Notes: generated by a model not told the origin, from the letters alone. A stretch of 58,869 nucleotides of DNA from Flavobacteriales bacterium UBA972 (GCA_002292855.1 DBBY01000043.1:4112-62980), one strand, 5' to 3'; counted from the first letter of the stretch, positions 1 to 8,348 are shown. Translations and numbers: made by a program.

Positions 1-1
1 T

Positions 2-802
2 AAGGCTGGCTTTCAAAATGTATTCATAATTGGCCCAAGTTTAAATATCAAGCATCCGGCCTTTAGCGACGGACGCTGGTCTCGGCGCAGCGAATGGTCT
101 TTTGAAAGCTCTGGAATTGCCACGGACCTCGCCTACTATGCCCTGCTGGGCAGAAGAGCCGAACCCAATAAGGTGGCAGGGGTTCCCTATGCGCACTACC
201 TGCGGGCTGAGGCAGACTACCGCTGGCGTTTTAGGGGAAGGCAGCGCCGAGAGGGGGCCATCAGGCTACAGGGCGGATACCTTCACGCACTGGCCAACAG
301 TCCGGGCCTTCCGCCCTTTGAGCGGGCCTTTTATGCGGGGGGCTCGAACGATCTGCGCTCTTGGATCAACTTTAGAATTGGCCCTGGCGCCCTGCCCAAA
401 GCGGTTTTTGACAGCACCGGTTTTTTAGGGGCCGGAACCATTAAGCTTCTCGCTCAGGCAGAATGGCGATTCCCCATTATCGGCTCAACCTTTGGCGCCC
501 TGTTTGTGGATGCAGGCAACGTCTGGCTCACGGCGGCCAACGCTCGATCGGCCCAGTGGAATCTGATGGCTGACCCCGAACTGTTTAAAGCGGTTGCATT
601 TAACCCCCTGCGCTTGCCCCAGCAAACGGCATTGGGGGCGGGATTTGGTCTGCGCTACGACTTTGATTTTTTCATTGCGCGAGCGGACTGGGGCCTGCAG
701 GTGTATGATCCGCGCCGGCTTTCTATTGGTGAGGCCTGGTGGACCCCGACCCAAGCGCTGAAGCGCAGCGCCCTTCAAATTGCCATCGGACTGCCCTTTT
801 GA
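2..802 (+). CDS. BamA/TamA-type outer membrane protein, C-terminal part (5' end outside window)
   Basis: The frame is open from the left edge of the window, so only the last 266 residues are seen. They look like the C-terminal half of an Omp85-family beta-barrel. There is a segment FERAFYAGGSNDLRSW, which fits the conserved F..GG.nslRG region of BamA/TamA, then amphipathic strands (AEWRFPI, GALFVDAGNVW, GFGLRYDFDFFIARADWGL), and the chain ends in GLPF with the terminal aromatic residue expected of Omp85 barrels. Family members insert or translocate outer membrane proteins or lipids. In Bacteroidota several Omp85 paralogues exist, so I cannot tell BamA from a TamA-like or lipid-handling paralogue without the POTRA domains, which are outside the window. 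Confidence 0.85.
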   Translation, partial: KAGFQNVFIIGPSLNIKHPAFSDGRWSRRSEWSFESSGIATDLAYYALLGRRAEPNKVAGVPYAHYLRAEADYRWRFRGRQRREGAIRLQGGYLHALANSPGLPPFERAFYAGGSNDLRSWINFRIGPGALPKAVFDSTGFLGAGTIKLLAQAEWRFPIIGSTFGALFVDAGNVWLTAANARSAQWNLMADPELFKAVAFNPLRLPQQTALGAGFGLRYDFDFFIARADWGLQVYDPRRLSIGEAWWTPTQALKRSALQIAIGLPF

Positions 803-858
803 CGAAGGCATTTTTGGGAAAGTTGCCAACAGATTCGGCGGCAAGGTCATTTTTTTGC

Positions 859-866
859 TAGGTTTG
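859..866 (+). promoter_or_regulatory. Bacteroidota -7 promoter element for fbaB
   Basis: TAGGTTTG is an exact match to the Bacteroidota TAnnTTTG element and lies 27 nt before the chosen fbaB ATG in the 91-bp gap after the outer membrane protein gene. No convincing -33 TTTG box is seen. Confidence 0.6.
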
Positions 867-893
867 CACTTTGTCTCTTTTAATTCTTTTTTT

Positions 894-1952
894 ATGGCAT
901 CCGACCGCATCGTTAGCCTCCTGGGCAACCAAGCCGACTACCTTTTGCAGCACGAGTGCACCAAGGTTCGCCGGGGTGATATTCACCTCCCCTCGCCCAA
1001 CTTTGTAGACGACTACTTCGGGCCGAGCAACCGCAACAATCCTACCCTTCGTGCCCTATCTACGCTCTACGGCTCTGGCCGCTTGGGCAATTCAGGGTAC
1101 ATGAGCATTTTGCCCGTTGACCAAGGGGTGGAGCACAGTGCAGGCGCAAGCTTTGCCCCCAACCCCATCTACTTTGACCCAGAGAACATTGTCAAGCTTG
1201 CCATTGAATCCGAGTGCAACGCAGTGGCGTCAACCTTTGGGGGTTTGGCCATGCTCAGCCGCAAGTATGCCCACAAGATTCCGTTTTTGGTTAAAATCAA
1301 CCACAACGAGTTCTTGTCGATGCCCAACCAATTCGACCAAACCATGTACGGAAGCGTTGAAGACGCATGGAACATGGGTGCAGTAGCGGTCGGAGCCACG
1401 GTTTATTTTGGAGCAAAAGAGTCGCGCCGCCAACTTCTTGAGGTAGCCGAAGCCTTTGAACGCGCCCGAGAACTGGGCATGGCTACCGTGCTGTGGACCT
1501 ACACCCGCAATGCGGGCTTTAAGCAAGACGGCGTAGACTACCACAGCGCTGCCGACCTCACCGGTCAGGCCATTCACCTTGGGGTGACCATTCAGGCTGA
1601 CATTATTAAGCAAAAACTGCCCACGAACAACGGCGGCTACAACGCAACCAAGCACGGCAAAACCCACCCTAAGGTTTACACCGACCTGAGCAGCGACCAC
1701 CCCATCGATTTGACCCGCTACCAGGTTTTGAATTGCTACGCAGGCCGTGTAGGACTAATTAATTCGGGCGGAGAATCCAAGGGCGCCAGCGACCTGGCAG
1801 AAGCCGTAGCCACTGCCGTCATCAACAAACGCGCTGGCGGACAGGGTCTAATCCTGGGGCGCAAGGCTTTTCAGCGCCCGATGAAGGAAGGCATTGACCT
1901 GCTTCGCACCATTCAGGACGTTTATTTGGATTCCTCGATTTCGGTCGCTTAA
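894..1952 (+). CDS. fbaB: class I fructose-bisphosphate aldolase (DhnA/FbaB type)
   Basis: A 352-residue enzyme that cleaves or forms fructose-1,6-bisphosphate from dihydroxyacetone phosphate and glyceraldehyde-3-phosphate through a lysine Schiff base. The family signature LPVDQGVEHS is at residues 73-82. The probable catalytic lysine is K239 in ADIIKQK, and GRKAFQRP near the C-terminus is the phosphate-binding region. The ATG at 894 is chosen because it follows the promoter element at 859-866 and begins the conserved sequence; an in-frame extension to 780 would overlap the upstream gene and looks non-coding. With the class I fructose-1,6-bisphosphatase at 25904 it gives two gluconeogenic steps in the window. 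The accD gene follows after 11 nt, so the two are probably co-transcribed. Confidence 0.95.
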   Translation: MASDRIVSLLGNQADYLLQHECTKVRRGDIHLPSPNFVDDYFGPSNRNNPTLRALSTLYGSGRLGNSGYMSILPVDQGVEHSAGASFAPNPIYFDPENIVKLAIESECNAVASTFGGLAMLSRKYAHKIPFLVKINHNEFLSMPNQFDQTMYGSVEDAWNMGAVAVGATVYFGAKESRRQLLEVAEAFERARELGMATVLWTYTRNAGFKQDGVDYHSAADLTGQAIHLGVTIQADIIKQKLPTNNGGYNATKHGKTHPKVYTDLSSDHPIDLTRYQVLNCYAGRVGLINSGGESKGASDLAEAVATAVINKRAGGQGLILGRKAFQRPMKEGIDLLRTIQDVYLDSSISVA

Positions 1953-1963
1953 CCGCGCAGCTC

Positions 1964-2830
1964 ATGCCTAAATGGTTTCAACGCAAAGGGGAGTCGATCA
2001 CGACTCCGACCGAAGAAAAGAAGGATAGCCCCGACGGACTATGGCACCTTTGCCCCAAATGCAAGGTTATGGTCGACACCGAGGAGCACAAGGCCAAGCT
2101 TTGGGTTTGCGGCAACTGCGGGCACCACAACCCCATCGATGCAGCCGAATACTTTAGCTTTCTCTTTGACGGCGGACAATTCGTGGAACTCGACGCCAAT
2201 ATTGCCTCGGCAGACCCTTTAAATTTTGTGGATACCAAGGCCTACGCCGACCGGCTGAAGGCGACCCGAGCCAAGACCGGTCTCACCGATGCCCTTACCA
2301 GCGGCACGGGTGCGCTCGACGGCATCAACGTGACCATTGCTGCCATGAACTTTAAGTTCATAGGGGGGTCTATGGGTTCTGTGGTGGGTGAGAAAATCGC
2401 TCGCGCGATCGACCACGCCCGCCTGAACAAGCAGCCCTTTATCATGATCAGCAAATCGGGCGGAGCCCGCATGATGGAAGCGGCCTACTCCCTGATGCAG
2501 ATGGTGAAAACCTCGGCGAAACTAGCCCAACTCGACGAAGCGGGCCTTCCCTATGCCTCGGTGCTGACGGACCCAACTACCGGAGGCGTGACGGCATCCT
2601 ATGCCATGCTCGGAGACATTCACATTGCTGAACCCGGAGCCCTTATTGGTTTTGCTGGCCCTCGGGTAGTGAAGGAGACCATCGGGAAAGACCTTCCAGA
2701 AGGATTCCAGACCGCGGAATTTTTGCTGGAACACGGCTTTGTCGACCAAATTTCGGAGCGTGCTAAACTCAAGACGACTTTAGCGAACTGGCTTAGGGCC
2801 GTGCTCAATGATGCCCCGCCCCTCGCCTAG
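1964..2830 (+). CDS. accD: acetyl-CoA carboxylase carboxyltransferase subunit beta
   Basis: A 288-residue carboxyltransferase beta subunit that, with AccA, transfers CO2 from carboxybiotin to acetyl-CoA to make malonyl-CoA for fatty acid synthesis. The N-terminal zinc ribbon is present (CPKC at about residues 30-33 and CGNC at about 49-52), followed by the crotonase-like fold with SKSGGARMMEA and the acyl-CoA oxyanion region TTGGVTASYAMLGD. Length is normal for AccD. It sits 11 nt after fbaB. The biotin ligase needed to biotinylate the partner AccB is probably birA at 56828-57568 in the same window. Confidence 0.97.
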   Translation: MPKWFQRKGESITTPTEEKKDSPDGLWHLCPKCKVMVDTEEHKAKLWVCGNCGHHNPIDAAEYFSFLFDGGQFVELDANIASADPLNFVDTKAYADRLKATRAKTGLTDALTSGTGALDGINVTIAAMNFKFIGGSMGSVVGEKIARAIDHARLNKQPFIMISKSGGARMMEAAYSLMQMVKTSAKLAQLDEAGLPYASVLTDPTTGGVTASYAMLGDIHIAEPGALIGFAGPRVVKETIGKDLPEGFQTAEFLLEHGFVDQISERAKLKTTLANWLRAVLNDAPPLA

Positions 2831-2854
2831 CGTCGGGCACGTCGGTATTTTTTG

Positions 2855-2862
2855 TATCTTTG
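2855..2862 (+). promoter_or_regulatory. -7 promoter element for rpsO
   Basis: TATCTTTG is an exact TAnnTTTG match, just after the accD stop. It leaves a leader of roughly 50 nt before the rpsO ATG at 2917, unlike the near-zero leaders of many other genes here. A leader of this length could host S15 autoregulation, which is known in several phyla but not shown here. Confidence 0.7.
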
Positions 2863-2916
2863 CGCACCTCGAACGTCGAGGCATATTACAGCACAACCAT
2901 CGAAATCGATCAAGGC

Positions 2917-3186
2917 ATGTACCTAAATCCTGAAAAGAAGCGTGAGATCTTCTCCGTTCACGGCGAATCTGATAAAGATACCGGAAAGCCTGAAGGCCAA
3001 ATCGCACTATTTACTTATCGTATTAACCATCTTACGGAGCACTTGAAAAAGAACCGTAAGGATTTTAACACTGAGCGTTCTCTCGTTCGCCTGGTGGGCA
3101 AGCGCCGTAGCCTTCTGGACTATTTATACAGCACAGAAATTAACCGCTACCGTGCAATCATCGAAAAACTCGGCCTACGTAAGTAA
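2917..3186 (+). CDS. rpsO: 30S ribosomal protein S15
   Basis: An 89-residue protein, the usual length for S15, which binds the central domain of 16S rRNA early in small-subunit assembly. Typical family segments are visible: GKPEGQIALFTYRINHLTEHLKKN in the middle and the VGKRRSLLDYL motif that contacts rRNA. The start at 2917 is chosen over an upstream in-frame codon at 2860 because MYLNPEKK is the family-like N-terminus and the extension would overlap the promoter. The rpsO-pnp order is widely conserved. A short hairpin with a T run separates it from pnp. Confidence 0.97.
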   Translation: MYLNPEKKREIFSVHGESDKDTGKPEGQIALFTYRINHLTEHLKKNRKDFNTERSLVRLVGKRRSLLDYLYSTEINRYRAIIEKLGLRK

Positions 3187-3212
3187 GGTCGTCCTCGTAC
3201 GATGTCTACGCT

Positions 3213-3239
3213 AAGGCAATCCCAAAAAGGTTGCCTTTT
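3213..3239 (+). terminator. hairpin with T run between rpsO and pnp
   Basis: AAGGCAA and TTGCCTT form a 7-bp perfect stem around an 11-nt loop, and the T run of the right arm continues to TTTT. It could end part of the rpsO transcription or act as an attenuator before pnp. The stem is modest, so read-through is likely. Confidence 0.5.
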
Positions 3240-3280
3240 GCTGTTCCTAAACGAGACCCCATTAATTCGCAATTGAGAAA

Positions 3281-5929
3281 ATGAAAGCTCCCCTACCCGT
3301 AATCCAAGAGATTACACTCCCCGATGGTCGTACCATCACCCTAGAAACTGGCCGCATGGCCCGTCAGGCCGACGGTTCGGTCTTAGTCCGCTGCGGCGGC
3401 ACTGCCCTTTTAGCTACGGTTGTAGCAGCTCCCGAAGCGCGCGAAGGCGTGGACTTCATGCCCCTAACGGTGGAGTACAAAGAGAAGTTTGCATCTGCCG
3501 GACGTGTTCCAGGCGGATTTCTAAAGCGCGAAGGCCGCCCAAGCGACCGCGAGATTCTCGTGGCCCGTCTGGTTGACCGCGTGCTTCGCCCTCTCTTTCC
3601 GGAGGACTACCACGCAGAGACTCAAGTAATCATCACCCTGCTGTCTTTTGACCCCGAGGTAGCTGCCGACAGTCTTGCCGGTCTTGCTGCATCTGCGGCT
3701 TTAGCCGTTAGCGATGTGCCCTTCAAGGGACCCATCTCTGAGGTGCGCGTAGCCCGTGTGAACGGTGAATTTGTAATTAACCCAAGCCCAGCGCAGCTCG
3801 AAGAAGCAGACATCGAAATGATGATCGGAGCCTCCAGCGACAGCGTAGTAATGGTCGAAGGTGAAATGAATGAGGTTTCTGAAGGCGAGATGCTCGAAGC
3901 GATTCGCGTTGCCCACGATGCGATCAAGGTTCAATGCGCCGCTCAGGTTGCTCTTGCAGCCCACGTAGAAGGAGCAAATCCCAAGCGTACCTACAACCAC
4001 GAGAGCCACAATCCCGAGCTGAAGAAGCGCGTCCACGACGCCACGTACGCCGGAGCTTTTGAGGTGGCCGGCCGAGCGCTGACCAACAAAGCCGAGCGCA
4101 GTGCTGCGTTCAAGGCGGTCTTTACCGAGTTCATGGCCACCATGACCGAAGAAGAAAAAGCCCAGCACGCTTCACTCGCCAAGGTTTACTACCACGAGGT
4201 AGAGTACCAAGCGATGCGGAATCAAATTCTTGAGAACGGCAAGCGCCTCGACGGACGATCCACGACTGAAATCCGCCCGATTTGGTGCGAGACTGACGTG
4301 CTTCCTGGTCCGCACGGATGTGCCCTGTTCACCCGCGGAGAAACGCAATCGTTTACTACCGTTACCCTGGGTACTGCCCTGGACAGCAACCGTATTGACG
4401 CCGCCACCTTTATGGGCGACGAGCGCTTTTACCTGCACTACAACTTCCCTCCTTTTTCTACGGGAGAGGCGCGCATGCTCCGAGGAACCAGCCGCCGCGA
4501 AATCGGTCATGGCAACCTGGCCCAGCGAGCGCTTAAGAAGATGATTCCGGCCGAGAATGCCTACACGATTCGCATCGTTTCGGATATTCTTGAATCCAAC
4601 GGTTCCAGTTCTATGGCCACGGTTTGTGCGGGAACGCTCGCACTGATGGACGCCGGTATTCCTATTACGCGTCCGGTTAGCGGAATCGCGATGGGCTTGA
4701 TTACCAACCCTGAGACCGGCAAGTTTGCCGTACTAAGCGACATTCTTGGCGACGAGGACCACTTGGGAGATATGGACTTTAAGGTTACCGGTACTGCCAA
4801 TGGCATCACCGCTTGCCAAATGGACATTAAGATTCAAGGTTTGAGCTTTGAGATCATGGAGCAAGCGCTTAACCAAGCCCGCGACGGACGTGCCCACATT
4901 CTAGCCAAGATGCTAGAGGCTGTGCCTGCAGTGCGCGTTGAGCTGAAGGCTCACGCCCCAAAAATGGTTCGTCTTGAGATTCCAAAGAACTTTATTGGCG
5001 GCGTCATCGGGCCCGGCGGTAAGGTCATTCAAGGCATTCAGGCTGAGACAGGAACAACCATCACCATTGAAGAAGTGGGAGACTTTGGTCGCGTAGAAAT
5101 TAGCGGTATTGACCCTGACGGAATGCGACGCGCTGAAGAAATTGTGCGCGGAATTTGCTTCATCCCCGAGATTGATAAGATCTACGAAGGAGTAGTTCGC
5201 GGCGTTCAAACGTTTGGCGTGTTTGTAGAAATTGGTCGCAATACCGAGGGTCTACTGCACGTTTCAGAAATGGACTGGAAGCGCATTGAGAATCCGTCGG
5301 ACCTCTACCAAGAGGGAGACCGTGTTCAAGTCAAACTGCTTAGCGTAGACGATAAGGGCAAGCTTCGCTTGTCTCGTAAGGCACTGCTTGAGAAGCCTGA
5401 AGGCTATGTGGAGCGCGAAGAGCGTCCGCGCGAAGACCGAGGACCCCGCGAGCCGAGAGGCGACCGTGGAGACCGTGGCGGACGCGACGGATACCGCGAC
5501 CGCGGACCCCGCAGCGAGCGTCCTGCTCGTGAGGAGCGTTCTGAGGGTGGCGACAGCGAGAGTTCCCCATCAGAAGGCGGAGAAAACCGTGAAGACCGTG
5601 GCCGCAGCGAGCGCAGCCGTCCCCGTGGCGAGCAGCGTCCTGACCGAGGCGACCGCCCAGCACGCGAAGATCGTCCGCGCGGCGAAGACCGCCCAGCACG
5701 CGAAGACCGCCCAGCACGCGAAGACCGTCCAGCACGCGAAGACCGCCCAACTAGGGACGATCGTCCGCGAGCCGAAGGAAATCGTGGAGGAGGAAACCGT
5801 GGAGCCGGTGGACCAAACCGTGGCGGAAGCCGCCCCGGAGGTGCAAACCGTGTGAAGCGCAACGATTCGCCCAAGGAACCAGAACGCAAGGGCTTTTTTA
5901 GCTCGCTTTTTGGCAGCCGCAATAAATAA
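3281..5929 (+). CDS. pnp: polyribonucleotide nucleotidyltransferase with long disordered C-terminal tail
   Basis: PNPase degrades RNA 3' to 5' by phosphorolysis and is a trimer. The chain holds two RNase PH domains, the second with FSTGEARMLRGTSRREIGHG around residue 400. A KH domain follows at about 560-615 (IPKNFIGGVIGPGGKVIQ) and an S1 domain at about 633-701 (FGVFVEIGRNTEGLLHVSEM). At 882 residues it is about 170 longer than typical PNPase. The excess is a tail from about residue 705 very rich in Arg, Asp, Glu, Gly and Pro, with seven 6-residue DRPARE-type repeats, a GNRGGGNRGAGG stretch and a final patch KGFFSSLFGSRNK. RG-rich tails often bind RNA; that is inference here. It is followed after 45 nt by rpoD. 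Confidence 0.96.
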   Translation: MKAPLPVIQEITLPDGRTITLETGRMARQADGSVLVRCGGTALLATVVAAPEAREGVDFMPLTVEYKEKFASAGRVPGGFLKREGRPSDREILVARLVDRVLRPLFPEDYHAETQVIITLLSFDPEVAADSLAGLAASAALAVSDVPFKGPISEVRVARVNGEFVINPSPAQLEEADIEMMIGASSDSVVMVEGEMNEVSEGEMLEAIRVAHDAIKVQCAAQVALAAHVEGANPKRTYNHESHNPELKKRVHDATYAGAFEVAGRALTNKAERSAAFKAVFTEFMATMTEEEKAQHASLAKVYYHEVEYQAMRNQILENGKRLDGRSTTEIRPIWCETDVLPGPHGCALFTRGETQSFTTVTLGTALDSNRIDAATFMGDERFYLHYNFPPFSTGEARMLRGTSRREIGHGNLAQRALKKMIPAENAYTIRIVSDILESNGSSSMATVCAGTLALMDAGIPITRPVSGIAMGLITNPETGKFAVLSDILGDEDHLGDMDFKVTGTANGITACQMDIKIQGLSFEIMEQALNQARDGRAHILAKMLEAVPAVRVELKAHAPKMVRLEIPKNFIGGVIGPGGKVIQGIQAETGTTITIEEVGDFGRVEISGIDPDGMRRAEEIVRGICFIPEIDKIYEGVVRGVQTFGVFVEIGRNTEGLLHVSEMDWKRIENPSDLYQEGDRVQVKLLSVDDKGKLRLSRKALLEKPEGYVEREERPREDRGPREPRGDRGDRGGRDGYRDRGPRSERPAREERSEGGDSESSPSEGGENREDRGRSERSRPRGEQRPDRGDRPAREDRPRGEDRPAREDRPAREDRPAREDRPTRDDRPRAEGNRGGGNRGAGGPNRGGSRPGGANRVKRNDSPKEPERKGFFSSLFGSRNK
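5651..5776 (+). repeat. 18-nt tandem repeat inside the pnp tail (7 copies)
   Basis: Seven consecutive in-frame 18-nt units of the form GACCGCCCAGCACGCGAA, three of them identical and the others diverged at a few bases. They encode DRPARE and variants (DRPRGE, DRPTRD, DRPRAE). The array codes for protein, so it is not a CRISPR array. Copy number is likely to vary between strains by slippage. Confidence 0.9.
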
Positions 5930-5947
5930 TTAAGTCAATTATTCGTT

Positions 5948-5955
5948 TAATTTTA
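5948..5955 (+). promoter_or_regulatory. candidate -7 element for rpoD
   Basis: TAATTTTA resembles TAnnTTTG with the last base changed, 19 nt before the rpoD ATG in an AT-rich gap. Transcription from pnp could also continue into rpoD. Confidence 0.35.
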
Positions 5956-5974
5956 GCGTTCTAAGAATCCGCCC

Positions 5975-6838
5975 ATGCGTCAGTTAAAGATCACCAAGCA
6001 GGTCACCAACCGCGAAACCGCTTCGCTGGACAAATACCTGCAAGAGATTGGTAAGGTTGAGCTCATTACCGCCGACGAGGAGGTGGAGCTTGCCCAGCGA
6101 ATCAAAGCAGGTGACCAGCGCGCGCTCGAGAAGTTGACCAAGGCCAACCTTAGGTTTGTTGTTTCGGTCTCGAAGCAGTATCAGAATCAAGGCCTTACGC
6201 TACCTGACTTAATTAACGAGGGCAACCTCGGCTTGATTAAGGCGGCACAACGGTTTGACGAAACGCGCGGATTTAAGTTTATCTCCTATGCGGTTTGGTG
6301 GATTCGCCAATCGATTCTTCAGGCCTTGGCCGAGCAGAGTCGTATTGTGCGCCTTCCGCTGAACAAGATCGGATCCATAAACAAGATCAACAAGGCCTAT
6401 GCCTCGCTCGAGCAGCAGCACGAGCGTCCGCCCAGTGCCGAAGAAATTGCCACCCGACTCGAAATGAGTGAAATGGACGTGAAGGAGTCCTTGCGCAACA
6501 GCGGAAGGCACGTGTCCATGGATGCTCCGCTTGTCGAAGGCGAGGACAGCAACCTCTACGACGTTTTGAATTCGCACGACAGTCCGAATCCTGACGACGA
6601 CTTGATGGTAGACTCCCTCCGCACTGAGATTGAGCGATCGCTGTCTACCCTGACGCCTCGCGAAGGCGACGTAATTCGACTTTACTTCGGACTCAACGGG
6701 CAGCACCCTTTGACGCTCGAGGAGATTGGCGAAAAGTTTGACCTCACGCGCGAGCGTGTTCGCCAAATAAAGGAGAAAGCGATTCGGCGTCTTAAGCACG
6801 CTACGCGAAGCAAGATTCTTAAGACCTACTTGGGTTAA
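5975..6838 (+). CDS. rpoD: RNA polymerase primary sigma factor (short Bacteroidota sigma-70)
   Basis: A 287-residue housekeeping sigma factor. Region 1.2 starts at SLDKYLQEIGKVELIT. Region 2 contains LIKAAQRFDETRGFKFISYAVWWIRQ, which melts the -10 DNA. Region 3 follows SRIVRLPLNKI, and region 4 ends in LTLEEIGEKFDLTRERVRQIKEKAIRRLK. The long N-terminal region 1.1 and the non-conserved insert of proteobacterial RpoD are absent, as is usual in Bacteroidota, whose primary sigma recognises the -33/-7 promoters seen across this window. The start at 5975 matches the conserved N-terminus MRQLKITKQ of the phylum. Confidence 0.97.
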   Translation: MRQLKITKQVTNRETASLDKYLQEIGKVELITADEEVELAQRIKAGDQRALEKLTKANLRFVVSVSKQYQNQGLTLPDLINEGNLGLIKAAQRFDETRGFKFISYAVWWIRQSILQALAEQSRIVRLPLNKIGSINKINKAYASLEQQHERPPSAEEIATRLEMSEMDVKESLRNSGRHVSMDAPLVEGEDSNLYDVLNSHDSPNPDDDLMVDSLRTEIERSLSTLTPREGDVIRLYFGLNGQHPLTLEEIGEKFDLTRERVRQIKEKAIRRLKHATRSKILKTYLG

Positions 6839-6862
6839 GACGAAGGCTGTACCTTAGTGGGC

Positions 6863-8206
6863 ATGAATGCTGCCTCACTCAAATTACTAACCGCAATGGC
6901 TTTGGCTGCTGCGGTTTTTTCATGTTCACCCGCCCAGAAAGCCCTTCGCCGAAGCGCCAAGCTCGAAGAGTCGGGCTTGTCGTACGAAGCCACAATTTCG
7001 GCCCTTGAGGCCCTTGAAGCCAAGCGGACCAACGTCAACGCCGCCGCCGAGGTCAAGCGCCTGGGTAATCGCGAGGTGGCCCTTCAGGTAGCAGAATTTC
7101 GCAAACTAAACTCGGCTGGCGAAACCGTGGGGGCCCTCGACGCCTACGTGCGCGCTAAGGACCTTGAGGACCGTACCAACCGTGCCGGCGTGCTGCTGAC
7201 CGGAACCGCCGAAGCCGCCAGCGAATTCGCAAGCGCCCGCGCTGGCCACGTAGCCAAGCTGCGCCGAGAAGGAGCCTCCGCCCTTGCAGCCCAGGACTAC
7301 GACGGAGCCGAACGCTTGCTCACGCAGGCCCTGAAGTACGACCCCGACAACGAGGTGCTCCGCGGAGAATGGCGCGAAGCGGTTGCAATACCAATGTACC
7401 AGGAAGGGATTCGACGTCTTCAAAACCGCATGTGGCGTGGGGCCCACGACCAGTTCGGGGCCATGGAGGCCAAAATTGGAACTACCTACCGAGACAGCCG
7501 CGCCCTCATGGATTCAGCCGTGGCAGCGGGCCGCGTGACGGTCGGGCTTCGCGACGTCATTGCCCCTACCCGCCAAGAGATGAATCTAGCGGTTGGACTC
7601 CGCGGCGAGCTATTCAGCCAGGTTCGTGCCTTGAACGACCCCTTCATCGAGTGGGTTGACTGGTCGGAGCAGGCGCGCTTTGCTGCGACGACTCAGCCCG
7701 ACTACATTATAGAACTTGAAATGACCGACTGGACTGAGGTCCCGGGCACAATGACGCGCTACGAGCGCCAGGGCTACCGTCGTGAAACCTATGACGTGAA
7801 GCAGCCCGACGGCACCACCAAGAAGGAGGAGCGCTTCATCAAGGTGCTCTACTACGACGTCGATTACCGGGTCTTTGTGCGCGGAGCACTTAACGCCAAG
7901 CTGATGCAGGGCAACCGCATTTTAAGCCAGCGCGAGGTCTCGGAGCAGATGGAACGCATCATTGCCAGCTCGGAATACAGCGGCGACGCCAGCAACCTCT
8001 ACCCCGGGCAATGGTCGAGCATTCAAGAAGACAAGCCCGGCGACCGCGTGAACCGCGGCTCAAAATCCAGCCTTGACAGTCGCTTTCGCACGCGATTTGA
8101 CCCGTCGGTGGTTCCGACTATGCGCGACCAGGTGCGGCTTGCTCTCGCCGCCAAAGCAGCCAGAGAGCTACGGGGGGCGATTGCAGACCCGAGCTTCATG
8201 CCCTAG
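6863..8206 (+). CDS. lipoprotein of unknown function with TPR-like N-terminal half
   Basis: A 447-residue predicted lipoprotein: the signal peptide ends in VFSC with the lipidated Cys at residue 21. The N-terminal half is alpha-helical and Ala-rich and resembles tetratricopeptide repeats (for example EGASALAAQDYDGAERLLTQALKYDPDN). The C-terminal half has mixed strands and the segments PDYIIELEMTDWTEVPG and ERFIKVLYYDVDYRVFVRGALNAKLM, which recall an envelope domain but which I cannot assign to a family. The ATG at 6863 is 5 nt after a TACCTTAG box at 6850-6857, which supports this start over GTG 6857. It ends in TAG followed by 7-nt repeats. I do not recognise the gene; a role in envelope assembly is only a guess. 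Confidence 0.75.
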   Translation: MNAASLKLLTAMALAAAVFSCSPAQKALRRSAKLEESGLSYEATISALEALEAKRTNVNAAAEVKRLGNREVALQVAEFRKLNSAGETVGALDAYVRAKDLEDRTNRAGVLLTGTAEAASEFASARAGHVAKLRREGASALAAQDYDGAERLLTQALKYDPDNEVLRGEWREAVAIPMYQEGIRRLQNRMWRGAHDQFGAMEAKIGTTYRDSRALMDSAVAAGRVTVGLRDVIAPTRQEMNLAVGLRGELFSQVRALNDPFIEWVDWSEQARFAATTQPDYIIELEMTDWTEVPGTMTRYERQGYRRETYDVKQPDGTTKKEERFIKVLYYDVDYRVFVRGALNAKLMQGNRILSQREVSEQMERIIASSEYSGDASNLYPGQWSSIQEDKPGDRVNRGSKSSLDSRFRTRFDPSVVPTMRDQVRLALAAKAARELRGAIADPSFMP

Positions 8207-8231
8207 CCAGCAGCTAACAACTAGTAACTGG
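8204..8231. repeat. CTAG-type heptanucleotide repeat after the lipoprotein gene
   Basis: Starting at the stop codon, the units TAGCCAG, CAGCTAA, CAACTAG and TAACTGG follow each other with a 7-nt period. A second, better conserved copy of the same repeat type lies at 50701-50728; the two share CAACTAGTAACT. See findings. Confidence 0.5.
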
Positions 8232-8299
8232 CTGAAGTGCCGTAGGCGCAAAGCCCCGTCACTTGCATTTTTTGCGTACATCTTAAACATAGGTTGCAC

Positions 8300-8335
8300 G
8301 GTTTGCCGAATAGTTTTTGGTAGCTTCGGCAAACC
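8300..8335. repeat. 11-bp perfect inverted repeat upstream of plsC
   Basis: GGTTTGCCGAA at 8300-8310 is matched exactly by its reverse complement TTCGGCAAACC at 8325-8335 with a 14-nt spacer, 13 nt before the acyltransferase ATG. There is no T run after it, so it is not a standard terminator. It could be a hairpin in the plsC leader or a binding site for a dimeric regulator. Confidence 0.7.
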
Positions 8336-8348
8336 TAAACGCATCTTA

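Noticed and set aside
5651..5776. 18-nt repeats considered as a CRISPR-like array
   Set aside because: Units are contiguous with no spacers and are in frame with pnp, so they are coding repeats.
5404..5922. A 172-residue Arg/Ser/Pro-rich open frame on the - strand
   Set aside because: It is the antisense of the pnp tail repeats; its composition simply mirrors the 18-nt repeat, and it has no start signal or family match.
5925..5943. AATAATT/AATTATT inverted repeat after pnp considered as a terminator
   Set aside because: The 7-bp stem is only A and T, overlaps the stop codon and has no T run; too weak to call.
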